From Epiperipatus broadwayi (lineage: Eukaryota > Onychophora > Udeonychophora > Euonychophora > Peripatidae): 64,000 nt of DNA. Positions 24,824-37,830 of the stretch are shown here, in pieces. The position numbers were made by a program, and so were the translations under genes. The first letter of the stretch is position 1. Every line of letters starts with the position of its first letter. The notes under the pieces were generated by a model. It was given only the letters and a program-made list of their open reading frames with translations, was not told the origin of the DNA and made no database searches. The DNA is taken from positions 4,315,769-4,379,768 of the forward strand of contig JAQFVV010012423.1 of NCBI GenBank assembly GCA_028023455.1, read 5' to 3'.

Positions 24824-25055
24824 ATGAAAGATTAAAACCTTCAACAGAAGTGCCTTAAAATGCTTATGTGACAGCCAATCAGATATAATAAAGACTGTAC
24901 ATGGAACTCTCAATTCAAGAACACAAGCCCATCTTTTTCTCATGTTCTGTCTTGTGTTCTTGAATTGAGAGTTCCATGTGCAATCATTATTATATCTGAT
25001 TGGCTGTCACATAAGCATTTTAAGGCATTTCTGTAGAAGGTTTTAGCCTTTCACA
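24824..25055. repeat. Long hairpin, foldback element
   Basis: Left arm 24824-24927, right arm 24951-25055. CATGGAACTCTCAATTCAAG mirrors CTTGAATTGAGAGTTCCATG perfectly, and the outer parts (AAAATGCTTATGTGACAGCC and its complement) are near-perfect. Loop about 23 nt. High arm identity suggests a fairly young insertion. Confidence 0.92.
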
Positions 25056-25119
25056 TTATTATTTATATATTATATTTTTATTATACAAATGCTCCTGGCA
25101 ATAATACTATGAATATATA

Positions 25120-28100
25120 TTGTGGCCTGTCTATAGGTGGTACGACCCTAAGCAGAGTTTCCAAGTCCCTTATATTAGGCCCTACTTGGATTCGGGTTAG
25201 GTTCTATTAATAAACTTACTATATCCTGACCATTTTCTTTAACTATAACAATTGAATTTAGATAAGATTAGTATTTACCCCATGTTACTTTGACATGAGT
25301 AAACATTTCTAAAATAAGATATGTTTTAAATATAATCAATATGAGACTCATTTACCTATAAACAGATCATATCCCCTTAGCATTAAACAAATACAATGGC
25401 ATAAGAATACCCAGATACTCCTCCTTATTAAGTATCTACATACTCTTATGACTAACAATAATATATAATATATTATTTTATATTTATAACTATTAAGTTT
25501 TAATTCAATCACTCATTAAATTAATCTGTTAGATAATTACAGATAAACTTTGATTCATATTATGTTTAATAATTAAGATTGGCAATAATCACAAGAATAA
25601 CTTTAAAATAAGGAGATCTCGGGAAAATCATTGATTTATTAATTCTTCATACTACCTATGGAATATCAAGAGGGATTTAACAATTTCCATGGATAGTGTA
25701 CAAATTAAGAAAGGCTTATAATTTAAATTCATAGTCAAGCTTTATATGTATGTTCTTTAATACTGAATATTAAAATAATATTATTAACTAAACTGTGATT
25801 AACAATAAGAATTTCACTAATAATTAATGTATCATTTAATTTTATATTAATAAATACACTTTAATAATTGGCAATGTCATCAATGACCTATGGGATCAAG
25901 GCAGCATGTAACAAGTAAAAAAAATCTTTACTAAGAGATTTATGCTTATTAAACTGTTAGATTTGCTTTAAATTGAATTGACTTTTCATTTTAATTTTGA
26001 CTGTACATTTTAAGTTGTGTGATGTGGTGAAAATGAGCCCAGAAAAGATATGCAGCAATTGGAATTTAATAAAAAATTTAAAACAATAATTTTAATAATA
26101 TTCATTACAAATGATAATAAACATTTCCATTAATATCAAATTTAAAATAACATAACAAAATAATACATATATATATTATAATAATAATAACAACAGAAAA
26201 TTAATCTTTGGAGTATTATTATCAAACAAAACTAATGATTTCCCATTATATGTTGAGATATTTATCCCTATGTATGTGAACTATATATCACATATTCAGT
26301 TTATTTAACAATCATTTTTTTTTCCATTCATGGTTCGTTAGTTTAACCTCTACATAATAGTAGTACTTGATGATTAAGTAACAATACAAAAAATAAATGA
26401 GAACATAGGGTTATAATTCTGGAGGTTGGTAAGCAAACAAAATTACTACTTTTATCTTTCACATAAGAACAAAATCATTATTTTTTAGTTTATCCATTTG
26501 TACAGTTAAATATAACCTGCTCTTTGGAGTATGTATATAACATTTTAAATACCCTTTTATACTAAAATATCGAGTATATTTGTTTATTTAAAGGATTCAT
26601 AATCTTTAAACTTAACTGATTTATTAAATAATTAATATAACAACACTTGAATTAATTCCATATTAAATGATTTAGTTCTCTTCCCCTCCCCTATTATACT
26701 AACAAATCATAGATTAAAAATATAAATACCAACATTAGAAAGAAGTTCTCTTTTAAACTCTCAGCTAAAGTATAAGAACACTTTTAAATTTTCTAGTTGT
26801 TCTACACTCCATAAACTTATTAGAACGTTTTTATTTTTCCTTATTTTTTGAAGATTCTGCTTATCCGAAGATTCGCGAGGTATTTGAGTTACTGCAACAA
26901 TAATCCTTTGTTTTTGTTCGTTGTTTACTAATAAAAATTTATTTGTGGCTTGCCTTACTTATTTTAGATGATACATATTTCTCTCTATAATAAAAGGCAC
27001 ACTTATGATTTCACTTAAGAATGTGTCATGTCACATTTTTGGCTCCAAATAAATAATTCTATCTCACATTGTAATTAAGATTTTATATACATCCAGAATA
27101 ATAATTAACACTTTTCATTTATTACTAATTTAGTTCCATTAAATTTTAAATATATATACTTAACTGTTTCCAAGAGATTTACTATTCTTTTATCTATCCT
27201 TACTGGATATTTACGGTGTTTATTTATTTCCTTTTGTGTATTACTGCAGTTCATTTTCCCTATGGCACAATTATTGTTATTTTTCTGTGAATATATTCGT
27301 TGATTATTCATCTCCGATTATTTCTTCAATACTTATTAATTTTCAAGAGATTATTGGGAATTCTGATTATTGACTTGCCCAGTAGAAAAATGCTTAATTT
27401 ATTCCATTATTTTAACAACAGAGCTTATAATTATCCATGTATATTGATGTAGATTTGTAAATTGTAAGGTTTTAGGAATTTTTAATCCAACTTTGTTTTT
27501 TTTTAAAAAAAAAAAAAATATCACCAAGAAAAAAAAAACTTAGTTACTTATACTTTACGATCAAGAAGCTCTTTGTTTCCCCCCCCCCTCTCTTGAATTT
27601 TATATTCCAAGATTGTTTGAAAGTCTTTGATTGGCTAATATTTTCCCACTTTTTTCTATGAAACAATTATTTATTTTGAAAGTTTTTGGTTTATTATTTT
27701 AAAATGACCAATTTTCCGTTTTTTTTTTTTAAATATTAAAATACAATATTTTTAGAAATTAAATAAAGATAGAATTTACTGTTTTAATTTTAAATCAGTA
27801 TTTTGTAAAATTAAACCTTATTTATTTACTTTTGAATATAGCAAGATTTGAAGATAAATAATTTCTATTTTTAAAATCAAATGCGCACAACCAATAATTA
27901 TTCCTCTTTGTAACGCATTGTGTTTACAAAATTACAATTTAAACTTCACTGGTTTTAAATACTAAATAATATTAATTGTTCATCCATCTGCATATATACG
28001 ACTCTGTAGGTTATTTTCTATATGTATTTTGAGTTAAAATCATTTATAAATTTCTATTAGTTAAATTCGAGTTCAAACCCTATGATCTAATATTTCATTA

Positions 28101-28201
28101 TTGTCTTCTTTTAATAAGTAAATATTATTGGATTTGTAAAATTTAAAATTATACACCAAAATCCTATTTTAGAATAGTCTGAGCTAATAAAAAGTGCACA
28201 A
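25120..28201 (-). mobile_element. TTGTG-ended long repeat family, copy A
   Basis: Minus-strand copy, about 3.1 kb. The lower-coordinate end is TTGTGGCCTGTCTATAGGT after ATATATA. The upper end read on the minus strand is TTGTGCACTTTTTATTAGC before (TA)n. Shared blocks with copies B, C and D: AATGGCATAAGAATA and CATACTCTTATGAC near 25395-25455, TGTGATGTGGTGAAAA near 26014, and a minus-strand CCAAT-TATA core near 27598-27634. No frame longer than 68 codons and no recognised domain. Homology at the two ends and in three internal blocks is clear by eye; the middle is poorly conserved. Confidence 0.68.
27598..27634 (-). promoter_or_regulatory. CCAAT-TATA core of long repeat copy A
   Basis: On the minus strand CCAAT (27634-27630) is followed 25 nt later by TATAAAA (27604-27598) and a purine/G-rich AGAGAGGGGG stretch. 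Copies B and D have the same arrangement with 21-22 nt spacing. This is what a Pol II core promoter would look like; activity is inferred only. Confidence 0.5.
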
Positions 28202-28640
28202 CATATATATATAGCAAAATAATTCCCATGAATTTTCACATGGAATCACATTAAATTTATGACAATTAATTTTCTTGATAATTTCATCACCAACACGACT
28301 ATCACCAGGAATCATTTTAAATGAATTTTGAACAGCTGCCATTAATTCAAAACTATAATCATTCCAAGTAATACTGACATATTTAGCTCTGTGACTTAAA
28401 ATGTATTTCTGAATCAAATGAATCTTTTTATTTGACAAATTAACAAAATTTATGTCATTATAATTTTGTGGATACAGCTTATTAAATAAAAAATCACTTT
28501 TTCCCAAATTTATTACATAATTTTAGATCAAATAATTTAAATCCATTTTCACAAGCAATTTCATATTCATCCCAAGAATATAATTCATTTAAAATTATTC
28601 AATGTTCAATTGCTTTCAAATACCTCCAAATATCAAAAAC
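28184..28640 (-). pseudogene. Unrecognised coding remnant between two repeats
   Basis: A 107-codon minus-strand frame (28507-28184) reads KYVSITWNDYSFELMAAVQN, FKMIPGDSRVGDEIIKK and FNVIPCENSWELFCYI. Its last ~7 codons run into the end of long repeat copy A. Upstream in another frame (about 28640-28510) comes LKAIEH, ELYSWDEYEIACENGF and KLFDLKLCNKFG, a continuation after one stop and one frameshift. Varied amino-acid use suggests it was once real protein. I do not recognise the family; host gene, transposon or viral origin are all possible. Confidence 0.45.
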
Positions 28641-28736
28641 TTTTTTTTTTTACATTTCGTAACTATATCATTTAAAACTATTGATTTCAATTTATCCATA
28701 CATCTTAGTATACACACACACATGTATATATATATA

Positions 28737-28970
28737 TTGTAATGGAACCTATAATTCAGAGCCTCACTTGGATGCTCCAAATGTAATGGAATGTAAGGTA
28801 GCCCATGTTTGGTCAAGCCAAATGTAATGGATCGTACTTGCTACATTCCATTTAAATTGAAGAAAGACAAAATTATCCCGGTTATATAAAAAATGTAATG
28901 GAAACTATATGGTAGCTCATAATTAAGCAAGTTAAATGTAATGGAATGTATATGAGTTATTCCATTTATA
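28737..28970 (+). repeat. Subterminal AATGTAATGGAA repeats, left arm
   Basis: TGTAATGG occurs near 28739, 28781, 28823, 28892 and 28936, with related text between them (GGTAGC, TCAAGC/GCAAG, AGCCAAATG). Spacing is irregular, about 42-70 bp. The mirror-image motifs lie at 35410-35504. In other TIR transposons such subterminal repeats bind transposase; here that is inference. Confidence 0.7.
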
Positions 28971-30735
28971 TTAAAGAATGAAGAAAAACAAACTTGTTCC
29001 AATTATATTTTAATAAATTGTTTAAATTGCCCTCCCAGCTAGCTTTATATAAAACAAATCTAAAATCATACTAATCAATGAGATCTTTCATTATAATTTA
29101 TCTTTTAGGTTGATGTGACTAACTAATCAAATATGTATATCAAAAATAAAGGGACTTTTATTAAATTCAAATATACACATCTACTATATAAATTTATGTA
29201 CCTCTAAATATGTGTATGAATAATAATATATGTAAGTGACCTACAAACCAAGTAATAAATGAAATAAGAAATTATCTTTTATTAAGTCGTAAATTTAATT
29301 AATTTACTAATAACTTTGGCATTAAGAAAATAAGAATAATATAGTATCGATCTTTAAATAATTACAAAGGCATTATTTATAAAAATAAATAGCACATCTT
29401 TATTTTATGTTATCGTTTGACTTTAAATAATATTAATGTTTCAATATTAATATAAACAATAAATATATAAAGACATATTTCTGCCTAATAGTTATAATAT
29501 AAAGATAATAATTAATATATAGTACCTCAACTTATAAATTATATTTTCAGATTTTAAAATTATTTAAATATTTATCTTAAACATCATCTGTTATACGTTT
29601 AATGTTATAATAAAACAAGACGCTTAAATTGATCATTCACAAACGTTACATTTTACAATGAAAAATAAAAAAATAAACAAAAAAAAAAAAATATATCAAT
29701 CTCAAAAATATATATATCCACACATCACTCATATATATATAAAATTATTAAATACCTTTTTTTAAAAGTTCACTTAGTTAATTGTCCTTTTAAGAATTAA
29801 TTTAGTCCATGAGTTTTTTCATCTGTATATTTTTTTATTTTTAGAATGCATTCTATTAAAAGACGACGAAACGATTTCATTAAAGAAGATTATTAATTCT
29901 TGAATATATGCATATTTTATTAAAATGTTAAATCCAGTACATCAATTACAATTACTTTCAGATTAGAATTAAATTGACGATAATACATTTAAGATAGCTA
30001 TACCAGCTTTTAACTCCAGACGCGATGAAATTTATACGTTGAAAATTTTAGTTGTTCCATTGAAAAATTGCTTTAGAATATATGAAAGCGATGATGATGA
30101 TGCAGCCCTAGCTGCGATATATCCTTATTACCCCGTCATAATTTATATGTTTATTACAAAATATATACGTTACTTCAGTATTTTAAAATGGTAAACTTTA
30201 AAGAAATAAAATGTAATAAAATTCTATCCTTCAGTTGTTTGTTCTATATCCCATTTTTAATAAGCAATAATCCTAATAATGGCTTCCTTATTATTGTCGC
30301 ATGGTTTCATGCCAGCAGATGCTATTTTAAAACTCATGTTATATATATATGTTCTCTTTTACAACAATTAACATCAAAATAAAAATAAAATATCAAGTAT
30401 ACATATAAAAAGTATCAAATCGAAAATTTGACATCTTTTAAAATATACATAAATAATTATTTATTGCATTTAATAATCATTATAAATAAAATAATCTTTT
30501 TTTATAATTAATAATTTATATGTCCTTATTTATTTTAATAATTAAATGTTTATAACGATGTACTATCAATATATATAAATAAAATAATAACTTCAAATAA
30601 TAACTATATTTAATAAACATAAAAGAAAAATTTAAATATTTCATATGTAAACTTCAACTTAAAGAGATTTTTTTTTTAATAACAAATAACAAATTTTTAA
30701 AATATAAATATCGACCTATTGATATTTACAATATA
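28737..30735 (+). repeat. Left arm of the large foldback element
   Basis: Matches the reverse complement of 33553-35504; for example GTCCTTATTTATTTTAATAA near 30521 mirrors TTATTAAAATAAATAAGGAC near 33750. The outer ~300 bp has five AATGTAATGG-type repeats. No coding frame recognised. Confidence 0.85.
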
Positions 30736-30739
30736 TAAT

Positions 30740-31020
30740 AAATAAAATGTCCGTTAATTAAAAACAAAATTATAATTATAATTGAAATAATAAATTTAAC
30801 GGTTTACAAACTATTACAAACAATCCTTAAATCCACAGAAGTACTTTCGGTTAATTTCTTAAACCTGCCTCAACTCTCGTTAAATTCAAATTTAATGGCA
30901 GTTGAGGCAGGTTTAAGAAATTAACTTAAAGTACTTCTGTGGATTTAAGGATTGTTTGTAATAGTTTGTAAATCATTAAATTTATTATTTCAATTATATA
31001 TTATAATTTTGTTTATATTT
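30740..31020. repeat. Head-to-head PLE 2 terminal repeats (hairpin)
   Basis: 30740-30885 and 30890-31020 are near-perfect inverted complements: AACCTGCCTCAACT against AGTTGAGGCAGGTT, and AAATCCACAGAAGTACTTT against AAAGTACTTCTGTGGATTT. Almost no loop. Confidence 0.9.
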
Positions 31021-31023
31021 ACA

Positions 31024-31026
<3 letters not shown>

Positions 31027-31077
<51 letters not shown>
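31027..31077. repeat. (TA)n microsatellite
   Basis: About 25 uninterrupted TA units between the PLE 2 repeat pair and its coding remnant. Confidence 0.97.
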
Positions 31078-31203
31078 CCACTGCAAAAAAGAGGATATAT
31101 AAATTGTAAATCAAAAGTACCAATGATGCATAAGATGGCACATTTTAGATCTTTTTTGTTTCAGAATGAAAAATTATGACATTACTAAAGTGGTAAACTG
31201 AAA

Positions 31204-31805
31204 AATATTGAAATATTTTCCAAAGAATTGCTTGATGTTGGTTATAAAATGGAGCAAATAAACAAAACTTTATGTCAATTTAAAAAAATTTATAATGATT
31301 TAAAGGAAATGAAGATTCATAGTAAACAATGGATATCTATTCCATTTATTTCAAATTCACAAGTGAATTTTTTAAGGATATATATAAAAATTTGTTTAAT
31401 GTTTCATTCTATGATCCAAACAATATTAATAAATTAGTCAATAGTTCTAAGGATGCCATATCTATCAAGCAGAAAAGTAATATTATATATCAAATTTTTT
31501 GTGATTGTATGCTATCATATATAGTTGAATCTAGGTGCAGTATTGAGAAGAGATTGAGGGAGCATGACTTGTTATATAAGCGTGTAAAAAGTAAACATAA
31601 TGGTGATTTAAAGACTCCTTCAGTTTTCTCTGATTATGACAAAACATGTAAATATAAATTTAAATTTGATTTTGAAAATGTGAAAATTCTTCATGAAGAG
31701 AGAAACCATAGTAAAAGAAAAATTAAAAAGGCAATTTTTACAAACAGGAATAAAATGCATTTAATAAATCGACAAGCTGCTAACATTAAAATACGAGATT
31801 CTTGA
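31204..31805 (+). pseudogene. PLE 2 connector and GIY-YIG endonuclease remnant
   Basis: Frame 1 (31228-31437) starts LDVGYKMEQINKTLCQFKK and reaches WISIPFISNSQVNFL. After a frameshift near 31375, frame 2 (158 codons, 31329-31805) continues KDIYKNLFNVSFYDPNN, SNIIYQIFCDCMLSYIVES, SIEKRLREHDLLYKRV, CKYKFKFDF, ERNHSKRKIKKA and NRQAANIKI. The I-IY...SYIVES...RLREH block corresponds to GIY-YIG; the first Gly and the second motif's Gly are replaced (NIIY, YIVES), so activity is unlikely even without the frameshift. Confidence 0.82.
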
Positions 31806-31995
31806 GATTTAAATTGATGACATTTGCTTCTGCTTTTTTTTTTAATTTAATGGCAGTTAAGGCAGGTTTAAGAAATTAACCGAAAGTACTTCTGCAGATT
31901 TAAGGATTGTTTGTAATAGTTTGTAAACTGTTAAATTTATTATTTTAATTATAATTACAATTTTGTTTTTAATTAATGAACATTTTATTTATTTT

Positions 31996-32459
31996 TTATA
32001 TATATAATGAAATAACTACTGTTCTATTTATAAGTAATTACAAAAAAAGAATTGTTCAAGAATGGTGAAATTTCCAAACAATTTATTGGTAGTTTGAAAA
32101 ATTTTATTGACATTATGCAAGAATCTATCTTACAATTTTCAATTTCAAGTTTATCACCTATATCTGCATTAAACTGCATAGCACTATGCCATTTCTATTA
32201 CATAATAATAAATATCCATGACATTTCAAATTTACTATAGATCAATTTAGAACTAAATATTTATTTTGCAGAAATTTAACATCAGCAACAAATAATATAT
32301 ATTTTTGAATTTATAAGACATTTTAATTTGCTGCTTTTTTTACAGTAATTAGTATTAAATATTCTGTATGAAATAAAATTAATAGATAACGTTTAGAATT
32401 AGATTAGTCAAGCCGAATATAAAGTTGACAGTAGTTTATTTATTACATTATATATATAT
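31996..32459. other. Unassigned spacer in the centre of the foldback element
   Basis: AT-rich with a 62-codon frame (32052-32240) without recognised domain. Not matched by eye to either arm or PLE. Confidence 0.45.
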
Positions 32460-33516
32460 AAATTATAACTTTTGGGGCTGTACCATGCATTATTTTCCAT
32501 TAAACACTGATATTTCGATGGACTAGCATTCACCATTATCAAGATTAACTTTTGAAAAAAAAACCATTAGATATTAAATAATAATGTGACTGTGTGTGAG
32601 ATGAGACATGAGATTTAACTTGAAGTTCTATTTCTTGAGAAAGATATTCCTTATCAGATAATTTAAAGAATATCTTTCTCAAGAAATAGAACTTACAAAA
32701 AAAATATTCGGCTTTTTATTAATTATAATAAAAATATAATTTGTAAGGTTTTATATAACATTAATACTAAAAAGAAAAAAGAGGATAGAATTGACAATTC
32801 TTTTTTTAATCGAGTAATTTTACCTTATATTAAAGGGGTTACTGATAAATTCAGTAGAATATAATCTTGTTTTAATATAAAGACTACTTTTTCTACTGGT
32901 AAAAAAATTGGTGATTTTTTGTATAAACCTAAAGACGGTATATTTTGGGAACACCAAGGAGTTTATGAAATTCTGTATTTTCAGTGCTCAAGAGGTTATG
33001 TGGGTCCTTCTAATAGAAGAATAAATGTCAGAATTAAAGAACATAGAAATGCTTTTAATCAAAAAATTAGCACATCAGTTTTTACTTCCCATTATTTAGA
33101 AACTGGTCACAAACCTGATTTTGACAATACAAAAATACTTGCTAATTTGGAAAGATATGATTTAAGAACCATGAGAGAGTCAATTGAAATATTAAAGAGA
33201 CCTACTGGTTTAAATAGGGCTGATGAAGCACAATGTATTTCAGCTATGTGGAAACCTCTCATTTTATCTAATATTAACTAAAAATTAATAGGTGAAAATA
33301 CTGAGGGAAATAAATATTTTGATAAGCCTCATATTGTGAATGCTGAACTACTTCAAGTTGAATCTCATGTCTCATCTCACACACAGTCATGTTATTATTT
33401 AAGATCTAATGGTTTTTCTTTCAAAAGTTAACCTTGATAATGGTGGATGCTAGTCCATCGAAATATTGGTGTTTAATGGAAAATAATACAAGGTACAGCC
33501 CAAAAAGTTATAATTT
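32460..33516 (+). mobile_element. Penelope-like element 3 (different family)
   Basis: Inverted terminal repeats 32460-32626 and 33350-33516: GGACTAGCATTCACCATTAT against ATAATGGTGGATGCTAGTCC. They enclose a single C-terminal PLE coding block (about 32700-33281). A 26-bp hairpin lies inside the left part (TTTCTTGAGAAAGATATTC and its complement, 32627-32692). The protein differs from PLE 1 and 2, so two PLE families are present. Confidence 0.85.
32702..33281 (+). pseudogene. PLE 3 C-terminal RT end and GIY-YIG endonuclease
   Basis: The frame reads FNRVILPYIKGVTDKFSRI, one stop (about 32860), then CFNIKTTFSTGKKIGDFLY, KPKDGIFWEHQGVYEILYF, GYVGPSNRRINVRIKEHRNA, SHYLETGHKPDFDNTKILA, MRESIEILKRPTGLNRADEA and a stop at 33281. 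GVYEI...GYVG...RIKEH is the GIY-YIG core with His; the domain is nearly complete. 120 codons are open from 32919. Only the one in-frame stop is seen, so this is the best kept PLE piece here, lacking the RT. Confidence 0.9.
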
Positions 33517-33552
33517 ATCTACATCATACAACCATGAAAACATTATATATAT

Positions 33553-36079
<2,527 letters not shown>

Positions 36080-37830
36080 AATTCACTAGAATAAAATTAC
36101 AAAATTTTAATATATATATATATATTCTATTTCCAAAATATTCAATACTATAACATATAAATTGTCATTATTACACTTTCATCTAGGCATTAGCATAAGA
36201 AAATATATATAAGATGATAATTTTAAACCTTCCTCAATTATTTATATATTTTTGGTCATTCAATTATTGAAATATATAACGTAATAGCATAGTCGAAACA
36301 TAAATTTGCATATAAAAATAAATTCTATTTCGATATTTGGATAGTGAAACCTCAGAAAATATTCTTATAATGCAAACATATATTAAAAACAGAGACCACA
36401 TTTAAATTATTTTACAAATATAATTTTTTAAAAGGCAATTAATTATTTTTTGTTCAAATAGATCACTAACAATGTAAATGATGAAAGTGATTTTATATTT
36501 ACAATTACCAGAAATCAAGCTTACATAAATTTAAATAACAAAACACTGTCAATTTGGAACAAATGAACAAAATAAATCATGAACTTAAACGAATGCACAT
36601 ATATAAATTATTGATTTAATGAAATATTAATTTAGTTAATATTAAAACATCATATGCACACAGTTTTTTAATATAAACAAAATATAAAACAAAAATATTA
36701 TTAAAAACATTTCCCTTATTTTATAAACCCAAAAATAATCATAACTACTAATTCATTTATATAGTTAATTTATAAAATAGTATATAAGTATATTGTATTT
36801 TATCTTCAATAGTAAATTTCTTTACATTTTCACATTTTTTTATTTCTAGCACATTACAACATAAGTTTTCTTGGGTTATATTATTCCTTTTATATTGTAC
36901 GCTGATATACAGCTACTTTTGACACTTTACTTTGAATATAAACACGTTTTTTCTTTTAAATAAATGGGTAATATGTTACATCTAACTTATTGGCATTCCT
37001 CTGTTTTTATAAAAATATTATAATGACTTATTATTCAATTATGCACTTTTATTCTGCATGTGTTACTTTATTTTTAAGTAAATTTGTTTGTTTTTTTTAT
37101 GAAAAAGTAGTTATTTCAGTGCATATAGCAATATTTTAGACATTTCTCTTCTAGAAAAATGATAAAATTCTTTCCTTCCAAAATAGATAAATTCTTTAAT
37201 GTCTTATTTGGCTCTTCACTTTCTTTATTATTAAGGTTATTAATAAAATAATATTCCTTAACAGATTTAAAAAAAAAAAAATTTAATGTTCAAAATTTTT
37301 ATATTCTTTCTAAGATAACATGTTCAGATATTTGTGTTTTAATCAAAAAATAAAATTTCCCTCATTTTTTTCTAGAATAATTATGATATATTGACCAATG
37401 ACAATTTTATATTATTTACCTAATTAGATATCCAACAACTATAACTTTAAAGGATTAAAATGTATCATTAAAACATTAAATATTTTTGAAATAAACTTTT
37501 GAAAATCAAAAAATAATAGAATTAATATTATTATTTTATATTTTAAGAATATAAAATAATTGTAAATATATAAATAATTAGTACAATATATAGTGTATGC
37601 ATGCTTATCTAATCCTCTATTTCTTATAAATATCCAAGCAAAAAAGTAATTATACTATTCATAAGTGAAGTTGACAAAACATGTCTTGTTTGTCAATAAA
37701 GCAATGAAAATAATTTTTAGTTTTTAAATTAAATAATAATTATCTGATTATTTTAAATTGTAAAATCATCATGTATTTAATACACATGTATTCATAACCT
37801 TTAATTTTTCATAGATACATTATTTTTTTG
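36080..37830 (+). repeat. Diverged direct repeat, left copy
   Basis: Matches 40880-43380 in the same orientation. Shared landmarks are AATTTTAAACCTTCC / AATTCTAAACCTTCT, ATAGCATAGT, AGAGACCACATTTAAA / AGAGACCATATTTAAA, and CTTATTGGCATT. Identity looks moderate. Could be the left terminal repeat of an old LTR-type element, or simply a duplicated repeat. Confidence 0.62.

Larger units (their letters stand above)
30735..31995 (+). mobile_element. Penelope-like element 2 (same family as PLE 1)
   Basis: An inverted terminal repeat (about 30740-30885) and its direct counterpart (30890-31020) sit back to back as a hairpin. Then come a (TA)n run, a coding remnant, and a further direct copy (31840-31980). 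The shared core is GGCAGGTTTAAGAAATTAAC plus GATTTAAGGATTGTTTGTAA. Tandem-plus-inverted terminal repeats are characteristic of PLE insertions. The coding part (31190-31805) is the C-terminal connector and GIY-YIG region; the RT is missing. Confidence 0.82.
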
